Origin: Pseudomonas marginalis
GTDB taxonomy: Bacteria > Pseudomonadota > Gammaproteobacteria > Pseudomonadales > Pseudomonadaceae
Length of the DNA stretch: 64,000 bases
Assembly: GCF_024169655.1 (NCBI RefSeq)
Contig: NZ_JALJWV010000001.1
Span: forward strand, 811,001 to 875,000
Reading direction: 5' to 3'
Shown: piece after piece, positions 8,817 to 18,489 of the stretch
Numbering within the stretch: position 1 is the first letter of the stretch
Layout: every line of letters starts with the position of its first letter
The notes under the pieces: generated by a model
What the model saw: only the letters and a program-made list of their open reading frames with translations
Told to the model about the DNA's origin: nothing
The model's database searches: none
Translations under genes and position numbers: made by a program

Positions 8817-9758
8817 ATGGCAAGGATTTTGACCCTGACGCTGAACCCGGCGTTGGACCTCACGGTACGCCTGGCGCGCCTGGAACCCGGTGAAGTCAAT
8901 CGTAGCGAGGCGATGCTGACCCACGCCGCCGGCAAGGGCGTGAATGTCGCCCAAGTGCTGGCTGACCTCGGTCATCACGTCACCGTCGGCGGTTTTCTCG
9001 GCGCGGACAACCCCCAGGCCTTTGAGGCGCTGATCGCTCGCCGTGGGTTTGTCGATGCGTTCATCCGCGTGCCCGGCGAGACCCGTAGCAATATCAAGAT
9101 TGCCGAACAGGGTGGCCGCGTCACCGACATCAATGCGCCGGGGCCGCAGGTCAGCGAGCAGGCACAGCAAGCGTTGCTCAATCAACTCACGTTGATTGCC
9201 CCGGGGCACGATGCGGTGGTGGTCGCCGGTAGTTTGCCGCGCGGCGTCAGCCCGCTGTGGTTCCAAGGCTTATTGGAACAACTGAAAAACCTCGGCTTGA
9301 AGGTCGCCCTGGACACCAGCGGCGAAGCCCTGCGCGCCGGGTTGAAGGCCAGCCCGTGGTTGATCAAGCCCAATACCGAAGAACTCGCCGAGGCCCTGGA
9401 TTGCCCGACGGACTCCGTCGACCAACAGGCCCAGGCCGCCGAGCGTTTGCATGCCGAGGGCATCGAGCATGTGGTGATTTCCCACGGTGCCGACGGCGTG
9501 AACTGGTTCAGCCCCGGCACGGCGCTGCACGCCACGCCGCCGAAGGTCAGCGTCGCCAGCACCGTCGGCGCAGGTGATTCGCTGCTGGCCGGGATGCTCC
9601 ACGGTTTGCTCGGTTTCGATGTGCCCGAAACGACCTTGCGCCGCGCCACGGCAATTGCCGCGATGGCCGTCACGCAGATCGGTTTTGGCATCAGCGATGA
9701 CGCGCAGTTGGCGCGTCTCGAAAGCGGCGTCCATGTGCGCCCGCTGACAGAACAATAA
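8817..9758 (+). CDS. fruK: FruK, 1-phosphofructokinase
   Basis: A 313-residue PfkB-family kinase that phosphorylates fructose-1-phosphate to fructose-1,6-bisphosphate with ATP. It shows the N-terminal TLNPALDLTV, the HAAGKGVNVAQVLADLG glycine-rich signature, and the C-terminal STVGAGDSLLAGML signature with the catalytic aspartate. Its ATG follows the fruB stop with no gap (TAGATG), and the fruB end supplies the GGAGG ribosome site, so translation is coupled. By removing fructose-1-phosphate it also lowers the FruR inducer. Confidence 0.96.
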   Translation: MARILTLTLNPALDLTVRLARLEPGEVNRSEAMLTHAAGKGVNVAQVLADLGHHVTVGGFLGADNPQAFEALIARRGFVDAFIRVPGETRSNIKIAEQGGRVTDINAPGPQVSEQAQQALLNQLTLIAPGHDAVVVAGSLPRGVSPLWFQGLLEQLKNLGLKVALDTSGEALRAGLKASPWLIKPNTEELAEALDCPTDSVDQQAQAAERLHAEGIEHVVISHGADGVNWFSPGTALHATPPKVSVASTVGAGDSLLAGMLHGLLGFDVPETTLRRATAIAAMAVTQIGFGISDDAQLARLESGVHVRPLTEQ

Positions 9759-9769
9759 GAGGGTTTGTG

Positions 9770-11488
9770 ATGAATTTAGCCATTGTTACCGCCTGCCCGA
9801 ACGGCATGGTCACCAGTGTGCTCTGTGCCCGTTTGCTTGACGCCGCCGCGCAGCGCCAGGGCTGGAGCACCAGCGTCGAAGTGGTGGACGTGCAGCACCC
9901 GGAACGCCAGCTGTCCCAGGCCACGCTCGATGCCGCCGAGTGGGTGTTGCTGGTCAGCAGCACGCCGGTGGAGATGCAGCGGTTTGTCGGCAAGCGCGTG
10001 TTCCAGAGCACCCCGGCCCAGGCCTTGCAGGACGTCGAGGCCGTGTTGCGCCGTGGCGCCGAAGAGGCCCAGGTGTATGTCGCCAGCCAAGCCCCGGCGG
10101 CAACGAAACAGGCCCCGCGGATTGTCGCGATTACCGCCTGCCCGACTGGCGTAGCCCACACCTTCATGGCCGCCGAAGCGTTGCAGCAGACCGCCAAGCG
10201 CCTGGGCTATGACTTGCAGGTGGAAACCCAGGGTTCGGTCGGCGCACGCACACCGTTGAGCCCGCAAGCGATTGCCGAGGCCGACGTGGTGTTGCTGGCG
10301 GCGGATATCGAAGTCGCCACCGAGCGCTTCGCCGGCAAGAAGATCTACCGCTGCGGCACCGGCATTGCCCTCAAGCAAGCCGAAGCGACTCTCAACAAGG
10401 CCCTGGCCGAAGGCGTCGTGGAAAGCGCGGCGAGCGGGGCGGTGGCCAAGTCGGAAAAAACCGGGGTCTACAAACACCTGTTGACCGGCGTGTCGTTCAT
10501 GTTGCCGATGGTGGTGGCGGGCGGTTTGTTGATCGCCTTGTCGTTCGTGTTCGGCATCCATGCCTTTGAAGAAAAAGGCACCCTGGCGGCGGCGCTGAAA
10601 ACCGTCGGTGACCAGGCCTTCATGCTGATGGTGCCGCTGCTCGCTGGCTATATCGCCTACTCGATTGCCGACCGCCCTGGCCTGGCGCCCGGCATGATCG
10701 GCGGGTTGTTGGCCGGTACGTTGGGCGCGGGCTTTATCGGCGGGATTGTTGCCGGTTTCCTTGCCGGTTACTGCGTCAAGCTGATCACCCGCGCGGTGCG
10801 CCTGCCGCAAAGCCTGGAGCCGCTCAAGCCGATCCTGATCATCCCATTGCTGGCGAGCCTGTTCACGGGCCTGGCGATGATCTATCTGGTGGGCCCGCCG
10901 GTGGCGCGGCTGCTCACCGGCCTGACCGACTTCCTCAGCACGATGGGCACCACCAATGCCGTGCTGCTTGGCATCCTGCTCGGCGGCATGATGTGCGTTG
11001 ACCTGGGCGGGCCGATCAACAAGGCCGCGTATGCGTTCTCCGTCGGCTTGCTGGCGGCGTCCAGCGGTGCGCCGATGGCCGCCACCATGGCGGCCGGTAT
11101 GGTGCCGCCGATTGGGATGGGCATCGCGACCTTCCTGGCCCGGCGCAAGTTTGCCCAGACCGAACGCGAGGCCGGCAAGGCCGCGATGATTCTGGGCCTG
11201 TGCTTTATCTCCGAAGGCGCGATTCCGTTTGCCGCCAAGGACCCGCTGCGGGTGATCCCGGCCAGCATCGCCGGCGGCGCGTTGACCGGTGCGCTGTCGA
11301 TGTACTTCGGCTGCAAACTGGCGGCGCCCCATGGCGGCTTGTTTGTGCTGATCATTCCGAATGCGATGAACCATGCGCTGCTGTACTTGCTGGCGATAGT
11401 CGCCGGTAGCGTGTTGACGGGGCTGGTGTACGCGCTGATCAAACGCCCGGAAGCGGTGGAACTGGCGGTCACCGCAGTCAAGGCCTGA
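9770..11488 (+). CDS. fruA: FruA, fructose PTS permease EIIB'BC
   Basis: A 572-residue membrane permease that imports fructose and phosphorylates it at C1. Two EIIB-type domains come first: residues 1-100 (ACPNGMVTSVL) and about 117-215 (ITACPTGVAHTFMAAEAL, phosphocysteine about Cys124). An EIIC domain of eight to ten hydrophobic helices occupies about 230-565. E. coli FruA also has a duplicated IIB domain in which the first copy is not the phosphorylated one. The start is taken as ATG at 9770 behind AAGAGGG; an overlapping GTG at 9767 is possible. It is the last gene of fruBKA. Confidence 0.96.
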   Translation: MNLAIVTACPNGMVTSVLCARLLDAAAQRQGWSTSVEVVDVQHPERQLSQATLDAAEWVLLVSSTPVEMQRFVGKRVFQSTPAQALQDVEAVLRRGAEEAQVYVASQAPAATKQAPRIVAITACPTGVAHTFMAAEALQQTAKRLGYDLQVETQGSVGARTPLSPQAIAEADVVLLAADIEVATERFAGKKIYRCGTGIALKQAEATLNKALAEGVVESAASGAVAKSEKTGVYKHLLTGVSFMLPMVVAGGLLIALSFVFGIHAFEEKGTLAAALKTVGDQAFMLMVPLLAGYIAYSIADRPGLAPGMIGGLLAGTLGAGFIGGIVAGFLAGYCVKLITRAVRLPQSLEPLKPILIIPLLASLFTGLAMIYLVGPPVARLLTGLTDFLSTMGTTNAVLLGILLGGMMCVDLGGPINKAAYAFSVGLLAASSGAPMAATMAAGMVPPIGMGIATFLARRKFAQTEREAGKAAMILGLCFISEGAIPFAAKDPLRVIPASIAGGALTGALSMYFGCKLAAPHGGLFVLIIPNAMNHALLYLLAIVAGSVLTGLVYALIKRPEAVELAVTAVKA

Positions 11489-11500
11489 CACTGTTGAAAA

Positions 11501-11590
11501 TGTCGGAGGGGGCTTGCCCCCGATGGCGATGTGTCAGTCACCCATGAATTGACTGATCCACCGCCATCGGGGGTAAGCCCCCTCACACAT
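11501..11590. repeat. REPIN (two inverted REP arms)
   Basis: A left arm GGAGGGGGCTTGCCCCCGAT and a right arm ATCGGGGGTAAGCCCCCTC face each other across a spacer of GTGTCAGTC...GACTGATCC. It lies just after the fruA stop, so it may also define that transcript's 3' end. Confidence 0.85.
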
Positions 11591-11679
11591 TTAGATTTGT
11601 GAGGCCTTGAAGGCGGTGTCATATCGGCTTCATCCCCGCGTGTTCAAATTTCCCTTTTGATACTCAAGAGGGCACTTGT

Positions 11680-13221
11680 ATGAGCCACTTCGATCTCAGC
11701 CGCCGCCGCGTGATGCAAGCCGTCGGCGCCGGTCTGTTGCTGCCGGGGCTGGCGCCGGCGGTGATCGCGTCGGTCAAGGACCGGCCGCAACTCACCGATG
11801 GCGTGCAGTCCGGCGACCTGCTCGGCGACCGCGCAATGATCTGGAGCCGCAGCGACCGCCCGGCGCGGATGGTGGTGGAGTGGGACACCCGCAGTGTGTT
11901 CAGCAACCCCCGTCGATTCGTCTCGCCGCTGGCCGACAACCGCAGCGACTTTACCGCCCGCGTCGAACTCACCGGGCTGCCCGCCGACCAGGCGATTTTC
12001 TACCGCGTGCAGTTCGAAGATGCCCAGACCGGCGTCGCCAGCGAGCCCTGGTTCGGCCACCTGCGCAGCGTGCCGCAACAGCGTCGTGACATTCGTTTTG
12101 TGTGGAGCGGCGACACCGTCGGCCAAGGTTTCGGCATCAACCCGGACATCGGCGGCATGCGCATCTACGAAGCCATGCGTCTGCGCCTGCCGGACTTTTT
12201 TATCCACAGCGGCGACACCATCTACGCTGACGGCCCGGTGCCGGCGCAACTGACCACCGAAGGCGGGCGCATCTGGCGCAACATCACCACCGAGGCCAAG
12301 AGCAAAGTCGCTGAAACCCTCGATGAGTATCGCGGCAATTACCGCTACAACCTGCTGGATGAAAACGTGCGGCGCTTCAACGCCGAAGTGCCGCAGATCT
12401 GGCAGTGGGACGACCACGAGGTGGTGAACAACTGGTCGCCGAGCAAGCAGCTCGATGAGCGTTACCAGACCCGGGACATCAACACCCTGGTCGGCCATGC
12501 GCGTCAGGCCTGGCTGGAATATTCACCCATGCGTCGGCAAAGCGCCGACGGCGGCGGGCGGATCTATCGCAAGCTCAGTTACGGCCCGCTGCTGGATGTG
12601 TTCGTGCTCGACATGCGCAGCTATCGCGGGCCCAACGATGACAACCTGGGCGGCGCAAAACCGTTCCTCGGCCGAGAGCAACTGGACTGGCTCAAGCGCG
12701 AACTCAAGGCCTCCCAGGCCCGATGGAAGGTGATCGCCGCCGACATGCCCATCGGCCTCGGCGTGCCCGACGGCGAAGTCAGCCCAGGCGTGCCGCGCTG
12801 GGAAGCGATCGCCAACAACGACCCCGGCCCGGCCCAGGGCCGCGAATTGGAAATCGCCGAGCTGCTCGGGTTTCTGCGCGCGCAGCAGGTGCGCAACCAT
12901 GTGTGGTTGACGGCGGATGTGCATTACTGCGCGGCGCATCACTACCACCCGGATCGGGCGGCGTTCCAGGACTTCGAGCCGTTCTGGGAGTTTGTCGCAG
13001 GGCCGCTGAATGCGGGGAGCTTCGGGCCTAATCCGCTGGATAAAACCTTTGGCCCGCAGGTGGTGTTCGAGAAAGCACCGCCGGCGCAGAACACCTCGCC
13101 GTTTGCCGGGTTCCAGTTTTTTGGCGAAGTGCAGATCGATGGGCAGACGGCGGAGTTGACGGTGATGCTGCGTGATCTGGATGGGGTTTCAGTGTTCGAG
13201 CAAAAGCTGCAACCGGTCTGA
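11680..13221 (+). CDS. phoD: PhoD-family alkaline phosphatase, Tat-exported
   Basis: A 513-residue PhoD-type phosphomono/diesterase. The N-terminus is a Tat signal (LSRRRVMQAVGAGLLLPGLAPA), so the protein should be exported folded to the periplasm. Conserved metal-site motifs follow: FVWSGDTVGQGFG, HSGDTIYADGP, WDDHEVVNNW, LDMRSYRGPNDDN and TADVHYCAAHHYHP. The ATG at 11680 is preceded by AAGAGGG. It is a single-gene unit between two REP elements. A Pho box was not identified in the short upstream stretch. Confidence 0.92.
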   Translation: MSHFDLSRRRVMQAVGAGLLLPGLAPAVIASVKDRPQLTDGVQSGDLLGDRAMIWSRSDRPARMVVEWDTRSVFSNPRRFVSPLADNRSDFTARVELTGLPADQAIFYRVQFEDAQTGVASEPWFGHLRSVPQQRRDIRFVWSGDTVGQGFGINPDIGGMRIYEAMRLRLPDFFIHSGDTIYADGPVPAQLTTEGGRIWRNITTEAKSKVAETLDEYRGNYRYNLLDENVRRFNAEVPQIWQWDDHEVVNNWSPSKQLDERYQTRDINTLVGHARQAWLEYSPMRRQSADGGGRIYRKLSYGPLLDVFVLDMRSYRGPNDDNLGGAKPFLGREQLDWLKRELKASQARWKVIAADMPIGLGVPDGEVSPGVPRWEAIANNDPGPAQGRELEIAELLGFLRAQQVRNHVWLTADVHYCAAHHYHPDRAAFQDFEPFWEFVAGPLNAGSFGPNPLDKTFGPQVVFEKAPPAQNTSPFAGFQFFGEVQIDGQTAELTVMLRDLDGVSVFEQKLQPV

Positions 13222-13228
13222 TTGAGGG

Positions 13229-13288
13229 TGCAGTAAAAAACTGATTGGAGTGCAGTCAAAAACTGACTTGGAATACAGTCAAAAACTG
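13229..13288 (+). repeat. Three imperfect direct repeats of about 22 bp
   Basis: The motif TGCAGTmAAAAACTG occurs at 13229, 13251 and 13274 (TGCAGTAAAAAACTG, TGCAGTCAAAAACTG, TACAGTCAAAAACTG), with spacers of 7-8 bases. It starts just after the phoD stop and runs into the REP singlet. Confidence 0.7.
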
Positions 13289-13313
13289 TGGGAGGGGGCT
13301 TGCCCCCTCCCAC
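13288..13313. repeat. REP singlet palindrome
   Basis: A perfect palindrome GTGGGAGGGGGC TT GCCCCCTCCCAC lies between the convergent phoD and piuB genes. It may serve as a bidirectional stem-loop, but no T run follows. Confidence 0.8.
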
Positions 13314-13339
13314 ATGGGTTCTTCAGTGTTTGCAGGATC

Positions 13340-15865
13340 TCAGTAGACATCCCGGCGATAGCGGCCCTGTTCGATCAAGCGCTCCACCGCTTCACGGCCT
13401 AGGATATCAATCAACGCCTGATCCACCCCCGCAGCCATCCCCTGCAAACTGCCACACACGTAGATCGCCGCGCCGTCCGCCAGCCATCGCCGCAACACGT
13501 CCGCCGATTCGCGCAGGCGATCCTGTACGTAGATCTTTTCCTCCTGGTCGCGGGAAAACGCCAGGTCCAGCAGCGCCAGGTCACCGCTGGCCAACCAGCC
13601 TTGCAGTTCGTCCTGGCACAGGTAGTCGTGGGCGATTGTGCGTTCGCCGAACAGCAGCCAATTGCGCTGCTGGCCATCGGCAATGCGCGCCTTGAGCAAG
13701 CTGCGCAAACCGGCCAGGCCAGTGCCGTTGCCCAGCAGGATCAACGGCGCAGGTGCGTCCGGCAGGTGGAAAGCACTGTTGCGGCGCAAGCGCAGGGTGA
13801 TGCTCGAACCGAGGGCCGCGTGTTCGGTCAGCCAGCCCGAGCCCAGGCCGAGTGTGCCGTCTGGATGACGTTCCTGGCGCACGATCAACTCCAGCACGCC
13901 GTCGCTGGGAATCGAGGCGATGGAGTATTCGCGCATGCCCAGGGGCGCCAGCGCGCTCACCAGCGCCTGGGCATGCAGGCCCACCAGATGGGCGCGGTTG
14001 TCCGGCAGTTGGCGGGTGGCCAGGGCCTGGTCGAGGGTGTGGGCCAGGCCGTCGATCAGCACGCTCTCGCGGCTGGCCAGGCCCAGGCCCTCGAGGAACT
14101 GCGTAATGGCCCCGGTGCCGTTGCGCGGCAGGATTTCCACCAGGTCGCCAGCGATCCAGCTTTGTGCCGATGGCACGGACAGTTCCAGCATGTAGACCGC
14201 CGAACCGGCACTGCCAGGATTGAGCAGGGTGCGCTGGTTCAAGCTGCAGTTTTCATACTGTGTACTCGGCCACGCTGCTGTCGGCGCATGCCCGGTGAGT
14301 TGGCCCAGTTGTTGTTGCCAGTGCTGCAGGGCGCGGGTGTCGCCGCTGTCGACTTCCACGGGGGCGAACAACGGGTTGCCGCCCTGGTTGGTCAGCCAGA
14401 AATGCAGACGCCGGGCAAAGCCGCAGAAGTGCGTGTACTGGCGATCGCCGAGGGCCAGTACCGAGTAGTTCAAGCCCTTGAGGGACAGGTCCTGGCCGAG
14501 CACGCTGCGCTCGAAGCCACGGGCGCTGTCGGGGGCTTCACCGTCGCCGAAGGTGCTGACCACGAACAGCGCGTTTTCTGACTGGCGCAGTTGGTCCTGG
14601 CTGACGCTGCCCAGCGGCTGCACGTTCACCGGCAAGCCGGCAGCCTGCAATTGCCCGGCGGTCTGCCAGGCCAGTTGTTCGGCAAAACCGCTCTGGCTGG
14701 CAAAGCCGATCAGCCAGGCCGGTGCATGGCTGTGGTTGGCACCGAGGCTATTGCGGGCATCGCGTACCTGGCGCTTTTTACGGCGACGGTCGAGGTACAG
14801 CAGCCAGCCGGTGATGAAGAACAGCGGCATGCACAGCGAGCTGACGGTGAGGATGATCCGCCCCACCAGGCCGAAGTAACTGCCGGTGTGCAGTGCATAA
14901 ATGCTGGTCAGCAATTGAGCCTTGAGGCTTTTGCTGGCGTAGCGGTCGTGGGATTTCACCGTGCCGGTCGCAGGGTCCAGGTTGATCTGGTTCAGCGCGC
15001 GGTCGTGGGGCGAATCTTTCAGCAGGTAAAACACCGTGGCCGGCTGCCCGGCGACCGCCGGCATGCGGATGTTGTAGGCGCTCAAGCCTGGGCCGGCGCT
15101 GCTGTAGATGCTGCTCCAGATTGCCTCGTAGTTGGCCTCCGGCGCCGGGCCTTGCGGCGGCGGGCCGCGTTTGCGCATCCGTTCATTCTGCGGGGCGTCG
15201 GACAGCAGCTTGTTCAGACCCTGGTTGTACCATTCGTAGGACCAGGACAAGCCGGTCAGCGCCGCCAACAGATAGAACAGCAGGCACCAGGTGCCGAACA
15301 CCGAGTGCAGGTCCCAATTGAAACTGCGGCCCTTTTTGCGCCAGTCCAGGGTCAGCCACGCGCGCCAGCTCGCCACCTGGCGCGGCCAGCGCAGGTACAA
15401 GCCGGAGAGACAGAAGAACAGCAGGATCAGCGTGCAGGCCCCGGTGATTTGCCGACCGGTGTCGCCCATCGCGAGGAAGCGGTGCAGTTGCAGGATAAAC
15501 CCGAACACGTCCTGGCCGACGGCGTCGCCCATGTAGTTGCCGGTGTAGGGATCGAAGTAACGCATCTGGCCGCGCCGTTCGCCCGGCGGTGGGGTGAAGA
15601 ACACGCGCGCGGCGCTGCCGCTGTCGGTTTCCACCCACAGCATCGACACGGTTTTGCCTTCGCTGGCTTCGAGCTTGCGCACCAGCTCGGCGGGCGGCAG
15701 TACCCCGGCCTCGCGTTTTTCCACGCTCAGTACGCTGGGGTTGAGCGCGCGCAATAGTTCATCCTGGAACGACACCGCCGCCCCGGTGATCCCCATCAAG
15801 GCCAGCACCAGCCCGGCAGTGATGCCGAAGAACCAGTGCAACTGGAACAGGGTTTTCTTCAACAC
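13340..15865 (-). CDS. piuB: PiuB, PepSY-domain membrane flavoprotein reductase
   Basis: An 841-residue membrane oxidoreductase. Residues 1-370 are a PepSY-associated transmembrane domain with about four helices and heme-type histidines ([35 protein letters not shown]). Residues about 385-520 are flavodoxin-like ([33 protein letters not shown]). Residues about 540-841 form a sulfite-reductase/FNR-type FAD-NADPH domain ([46 protein letters not shown]). It probably passes electrons from NADPH to ferric siderophore or another periplasmic iron substrate. The start is GTG with GAGGCGG upstream. It follows piuA, as in P. aeruginosa PA4513-PA4514. Confidence 0.85.
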   Translation of the reverse strand: MLKKTLFQLHWFFGITAGLVLALMGITGAAVSFQDELLRALNPSVLSVEKREAGVLPPAELVRKLEASEGKTVSMLWVETDSGSAARVFFTPPPGERRGQMRYFDPYTGNYMGDAVGQDVFGFILQLHRFLAMGDTGRQITGACTLILLFFCLSGLYLRWPRQVASWRAWLTLDWRKKGRSFNWDLHSVFGTWCLLFYLLAALTGLSWSYEWYNQGLNKLLSDAPQNERMRKRGPPPQGPAPEANYEAIWSSIYSSAGPGLSAYNIRMPAVAGQPATVFYLLKDSPHDRALNQINLDPATGTVKSHDRYASKSLKAQLLTSIYALHTGSYFGLVGRIILTVSSLCMPLFFITGWLLYLDRRRKKRQVRDARNSLGANHSHAPAWLIGFASQSGFAEQLAWQTAGQLQAAGLPVNVQPLGSVSQDQLRQSENALFVVSTFGDGEAPDSARGFERSVLGQDLSLKGLNYSVLALGDRQYTHFCGFARRLHFWLTNQGGNPLFAPVEVDSGDTRALQHWQQQLGQLTGHAPTAAWPSTQYENCSLNQRTLLNPGSAGSAVYMLELSVPSAQSWIAGDLVEILPRNGTGAITQFLEGLGLASRESVLIDGLAHTLDQALATRQLPDNRAHLVGLHAQALVSALAPLGMREYSIASIPSDGVLELIVRQERHPDGTLGLGSGWLTEHAALGSSITLRLRRNSAFHLPDAPAPLILLGNGTGLAGLRSLLKARIADGQQRNWLLFGERTIAHDYLCQDELQGWLASGDLALLDLAFSRDQEEKIYVQDRLRESADVLRRWLADGAAIYVCGSLQGMAAGVDQALIDILGREAVERLIEQGRYRRDVY

Positions 15866-15950
15866 GTCGGACCGCCTCGCTCATCTGGGTATCTGTAGCA
15901 CGGCGCGCATTATGCCGTGGGTTGTCGAGAAACTTTGTTGTTTAGCACGC

Positions 15951-15982
15951 AAAAGCCCCACGCATCCGATGCGTGGGGCTTT
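15951..15982 (-). terminator. Rho-independent terminator after piuA
   Basis: The stem AAAGCCCCACGCATC / GATGCGTGGGGCTTTT lies 18 bases after the piuA stop and ends in a short T run on the minus strand. It partly insulates piuA from piuB. Confidence 0.8.
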
Positions 15983-15999
15983 GGCTTCTGGTTGACCGC

Positions 16000-18285
16000 T
16001 TAGAAGTGGAAGCTGGTGGTCAACAGTGCGGTGCGCCCCGCCGCCTGGTTGGCGAAGTGGGTCGAGAAGGCCTTGTCGTAGTAGGTCTTGTCGGTCAGGT
16101 TCTGCACGTTCAGTTGCAGGTCGACGTTCTTGGTCAGCTTGTAGCTGGCCATGGCGTCGTAGCGGGTGTAGGAGGGTACATACACGGTGTTGCCAACATC
16201 GCCGTAGACCTCGTCGACATAGAACGCACCGCCGCCGATGGTCAGTTTCGACGTGATGTCGTAGGTGGTCCACAGGCTGAAGGAATTCTTCGGCGTATTG
16301 GGCATTTGGTTGCCCTCGTTGGAACCGGCGCTGACCACCCCGTTGCGCCCGTTGCGCCCGGCTTTGACCAGCTCGCTGTCGAGGTAGCTGTAGCCGGCGA
16401 ACACTTGCCATTGATCCGTGAGTTTGCCGCTGGCCGAGAGTTCGATGCCGTCGACTTGGGATTCGCCGGCGTTCTGGTAGGTCAGGGCATCGACCAGAAT
16501 GCGGGTGTTCTTCTTCTCGGTGCGGAATACCGCAGCCGTCAGCGAAAGGCGGTTGTGGAACAGATCCCACTTGGTGCCCAGCTCGTAGTTGACGGTTTCT
16601 TCCGGTTGCAGGTCGCTGGTGGCGGCGCCGGCGGACAGGGGGTTGCCGTCGGAGCCTTCACCCACCAGGCCACCGGCTGGGGTCGCCGAGGTGGCGTAGG
16701 ACGCATAGATGCTGGCGTTCTCCACCGGTTTCCAGACCAGGCCGCCCTGCCAGTTGAAGAATTGGCTGTCTTCCTTGATCTTGGTGCGCCCGGCGGTGGC
16801 GTTGGTGTTGGCCACGGTGTCGAAGGTGTCGTAGCGCAGGCCGACGTTCAGCAGCCATTTCGGGTCCAGTTCGATGGTGTCGAACACGTAGGCGCCGCGG
16901 CTGGTGGCTTTGGTGTTGGTGCCGTTGTAGTTGCGCGCGATGCTGCCGGTCCAGGCGTCGTCCGGGTTCGGGTTGCTCAGCGAGGTGCATTGGCCGCCCA
17001 GGCTGCCTTTGGCCACGGTGCAGATCGGGTTGGCGTTGGGGCTGATGGTGTAGCTGCTGACACGGGTTTCTTCGCCGGTGAATTCGAGGCCGGTGGAGTA
17101 GGTGTTCTTGAAGCCCAGCGCCTGGAAACTGCCGAACAGGTCGGTCTGGTTGGTGGTGGTCTCGGTGGTCGACACGCGGCTGTTGGCGCGGCGCCAGACG
17201 GTGCCGAACTTGTTGACGTTGAGTTTGCTGTCGTCCGGCTGCGTGAGGATATAGTCCTGGCCGGTGTTGCCATGGCGCAGGGTGTTTTTCAGCGTCATGT
17301 TGTCGTTCAGGTCATGTTCGACGGACACCGTGCTGATATCGGCGCGGGTCTTGCGGAAGTCGCGGCTCTTGAGGCCGTAGAAGTTATTGCTGTCGCCGCC
17401 GTCGTTGGGTTTGTCATGCCTGTGGGCGGTGGCGGTCGCGGAGCCGTAGCCGTAGGGAATCCCCGAGTCCGGCAGGTCGTCGCTTTCCATGTGGTAGTAG
17501 CTGACGTTGACGCGGGTCGGCGTGCCCAGGCCGAAGGTCAGCGACGGCGCCACGCCCCAGCGGTCGTAGTTCACCGCGTCGCGGCCAGCCACGTTCTGCT
17601 CGTGGCTCATCAGGTTCAGGCGGAACGCGGCGCTGTCGTCGAGGAATTGGCGGTTGACGTCGAGCACGTAGCGGCGGGTCTGGTCGGAACCGTAGGTGAA
17701 GCCGCCGTTGGTGAAGTCCCGCGCCTGGGGCGTCTTGCTCACCAGGTTGAGGCTGCCACCGGCCGAGCCACGCCCGCCGAACGAGGAGTTCGGGCCTTTG
17801 CTGACTTCGATCGATTCAATGTCGAAGATCTCACGGCTCTGGCCGCCGGTATCGCGCACGCCGTCCAGGTAGGTGTCGCCCTGGGCGTCAAAACCGCGGA
17901 TGAACGGGCGGTCGCCCTGGGGGTTGCCGCCTTCACCGGCGCCAAAGGTAATGCCGGGCACGGTGCGCAAGGCATCCTGCAGCGAGGTGGCAGCGGTGTC
18001 CTTGAGCACTTGCTGCGGCACCACGGTGACCGAGCGCGGCGTGTCCACCAGCGGCGCGGTGTATTTTTGCGAAGAGGCTTTCTCGACCTGATAGGAGGTG
18101 GCGTCCTGTTCTTCCCCGGTGATGCTGGTGGCGCCCAGGGAGATGCTGTTGCGCTGGCCTTTCTGTTCGGTGTCTTCGGCCGCTTGCGCCAGATGGGCGA
18201 CGGAGCTGGCGCCGAGAGCAACGCCGATGGCCGAAGCCAGCAAGCGTGGTGAACTGGCAGGTGTTTTTAAGCAAGTGCGCGACAT
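16000..18285 (-). CDS. piuA: PiuA, TonB-dependent siderophore receptor
   Basis: A 761-residue outer membrane receptor for ferric siderophores. It has a signal peptide ending near AQAAED, then a plug domain (VDTPRSVTVVPQQVLKDTAA, RGFDAQGDTYLDGVRD). A 22-strand beta-barrel follows and ends in the outer-membrane signature TTSFHF with terminal phenylalanine. The plug pattern is of the FhuE/Fiu/PiuA catecholate class, and P. aeruginosa PiuA is also an entry route for siderophore-antibiotic conjugates. The ATG at 18285 with AAGGA upstream is preferred over an earlier in-frame ATG. It is divergent from piuC, and Fur-like sites lie between. Confidence 0.92.
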   Translation of the reverse strand: MSRTCLKTPASSPRLLASAIGVALGASSVAHLAQAAEDTEQKGQRNSISLGATSITGEEQDATSYQVEKASSQKYTAPLVDTPRSVTVVPQQVLKDTAATSLQDALRTVPGITFGAGEGGNPQGDRPFIRGFDAQGDTYLDGVRDTGGQSREIFDIESIEVSKGPNSSFGGRGSAGGSLNLVSKTPQARDFTNGGFTYGSDQTRRYVLDVNRQFLDDSAAFRLNLMSHEQNVAGRDAVNYDRWGVAPSLTFGLGTPTRVNVSYYHMESDDLPDSGIPYGYGSATATAHRHDKPNDGGDSNNFYGLKSRDFRKTRADISTVSVEHDLNDNMTLKNTLRHGNTGQDYILTQPDDSKLNVNKFGTVWRRANSRVSTTETTTNQTDLFGSFQALGFKNTYSTGLEFTGEETRVSSYTISPNANPICTVAKGSLGGQCTSLSNPNPDDAWTGSIARNYNGTNTKATSRGAYVFDTIELDPKWLLNVGLRYDTFDTVANTNATAGRTKIKEDSQFFNWQGGLVWKPVENASIYASYATSATPAGGLVGEGSDGNPLSAGAATSDLQPEETVNYELGTKWDLFHNRLSLTAAVFRTEKKNTRILVDALTYQNAGESQVDGIELSASGKLTDQWQVFAGYSYLDSELVKAGRNGRNGVVSAGSNEGNQMPNTPKNSFSLWTTYDITSKLTIGGGAFYVDEVYGDVGNTVYVPSYTRYDAMASYKLTKNVDLQLNVQNLTDKTYYDKAFSTHFANQAAGRTALLTTSFHF

Positions 18286-18344
18286 GACGTGTCCTTTCCC
18301 CAAGGATGTGAGGCCGCGGAATATAGATTGAACAAGACTTTGTA

Positions 18345-18368
18345 TCAATTGCGATTCATTGCTATTCG
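18345..18368. promoter_or_regulatory. Candidate Fur box, piuA side
   Basis: The A+T-rich stretch ATTGCGATTCATTGCTATTC lies about 60-80 bases before the piuA start. It has the repeated ATT/AAT hexamer rhythm of Fur sites, but it is only a partial match to the 19-bp consensus. Confidence 0.45.
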
Positions 18369-18431
18369 TACTGAATTTACATTCTTTACACTTCCCCCTT
18401 ACGGTTTTTACGATCTCGCTCGTCTATGTGT

Positions 18432-18456
18432 TTTACAGAGTGGATAAGAATCAATA
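18432..18456. promoter_or_regulatory. Candidate Fur box, piuC side
   Basis: The stretch GATAAGAATCAATACCATTA lies about 30-55 bases before the piuC start. It matches roughly half of the Fur consensus positions, including the GATAA half, and sits where a repressor would block a promoter. Confidence 0.4.
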
Positions 18457-18489
18457 CCATTAACGTCTTTCCTCTCTCAGGTATTGACC

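Noticed and set aside
7281..9266. Open frame of about 661 codons antisense to fruB and fruK
   Set aside because: Composition is typical of a shadow frame, and it spans two different real genes on the other strand.
9767..9769. GTG as the fruA start
   Set aside because: The ATG at 9770 is one codon later with better spacing from the AAGAGGG site; the difference is one residue.
9776..11491. Open frame of about 571 codons antisense to fruA
   Set aside because: The product is a Gln/His/Arg/Gly-rich string typical of antisense frames; fruA on the other strand is fully conserved.
13229..13288. Possible short CRISPR-like array
   Set aside because: The repeat units are only about 15 bp, spacers 7-8 bases, and no cas genes are present.
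15973..18252. Open frame of about 759 codons antisense to piuA
   Set aside because: Val/Gly/Ala-rich product without motifs, antisense to a complete TonB-dependent receptor.
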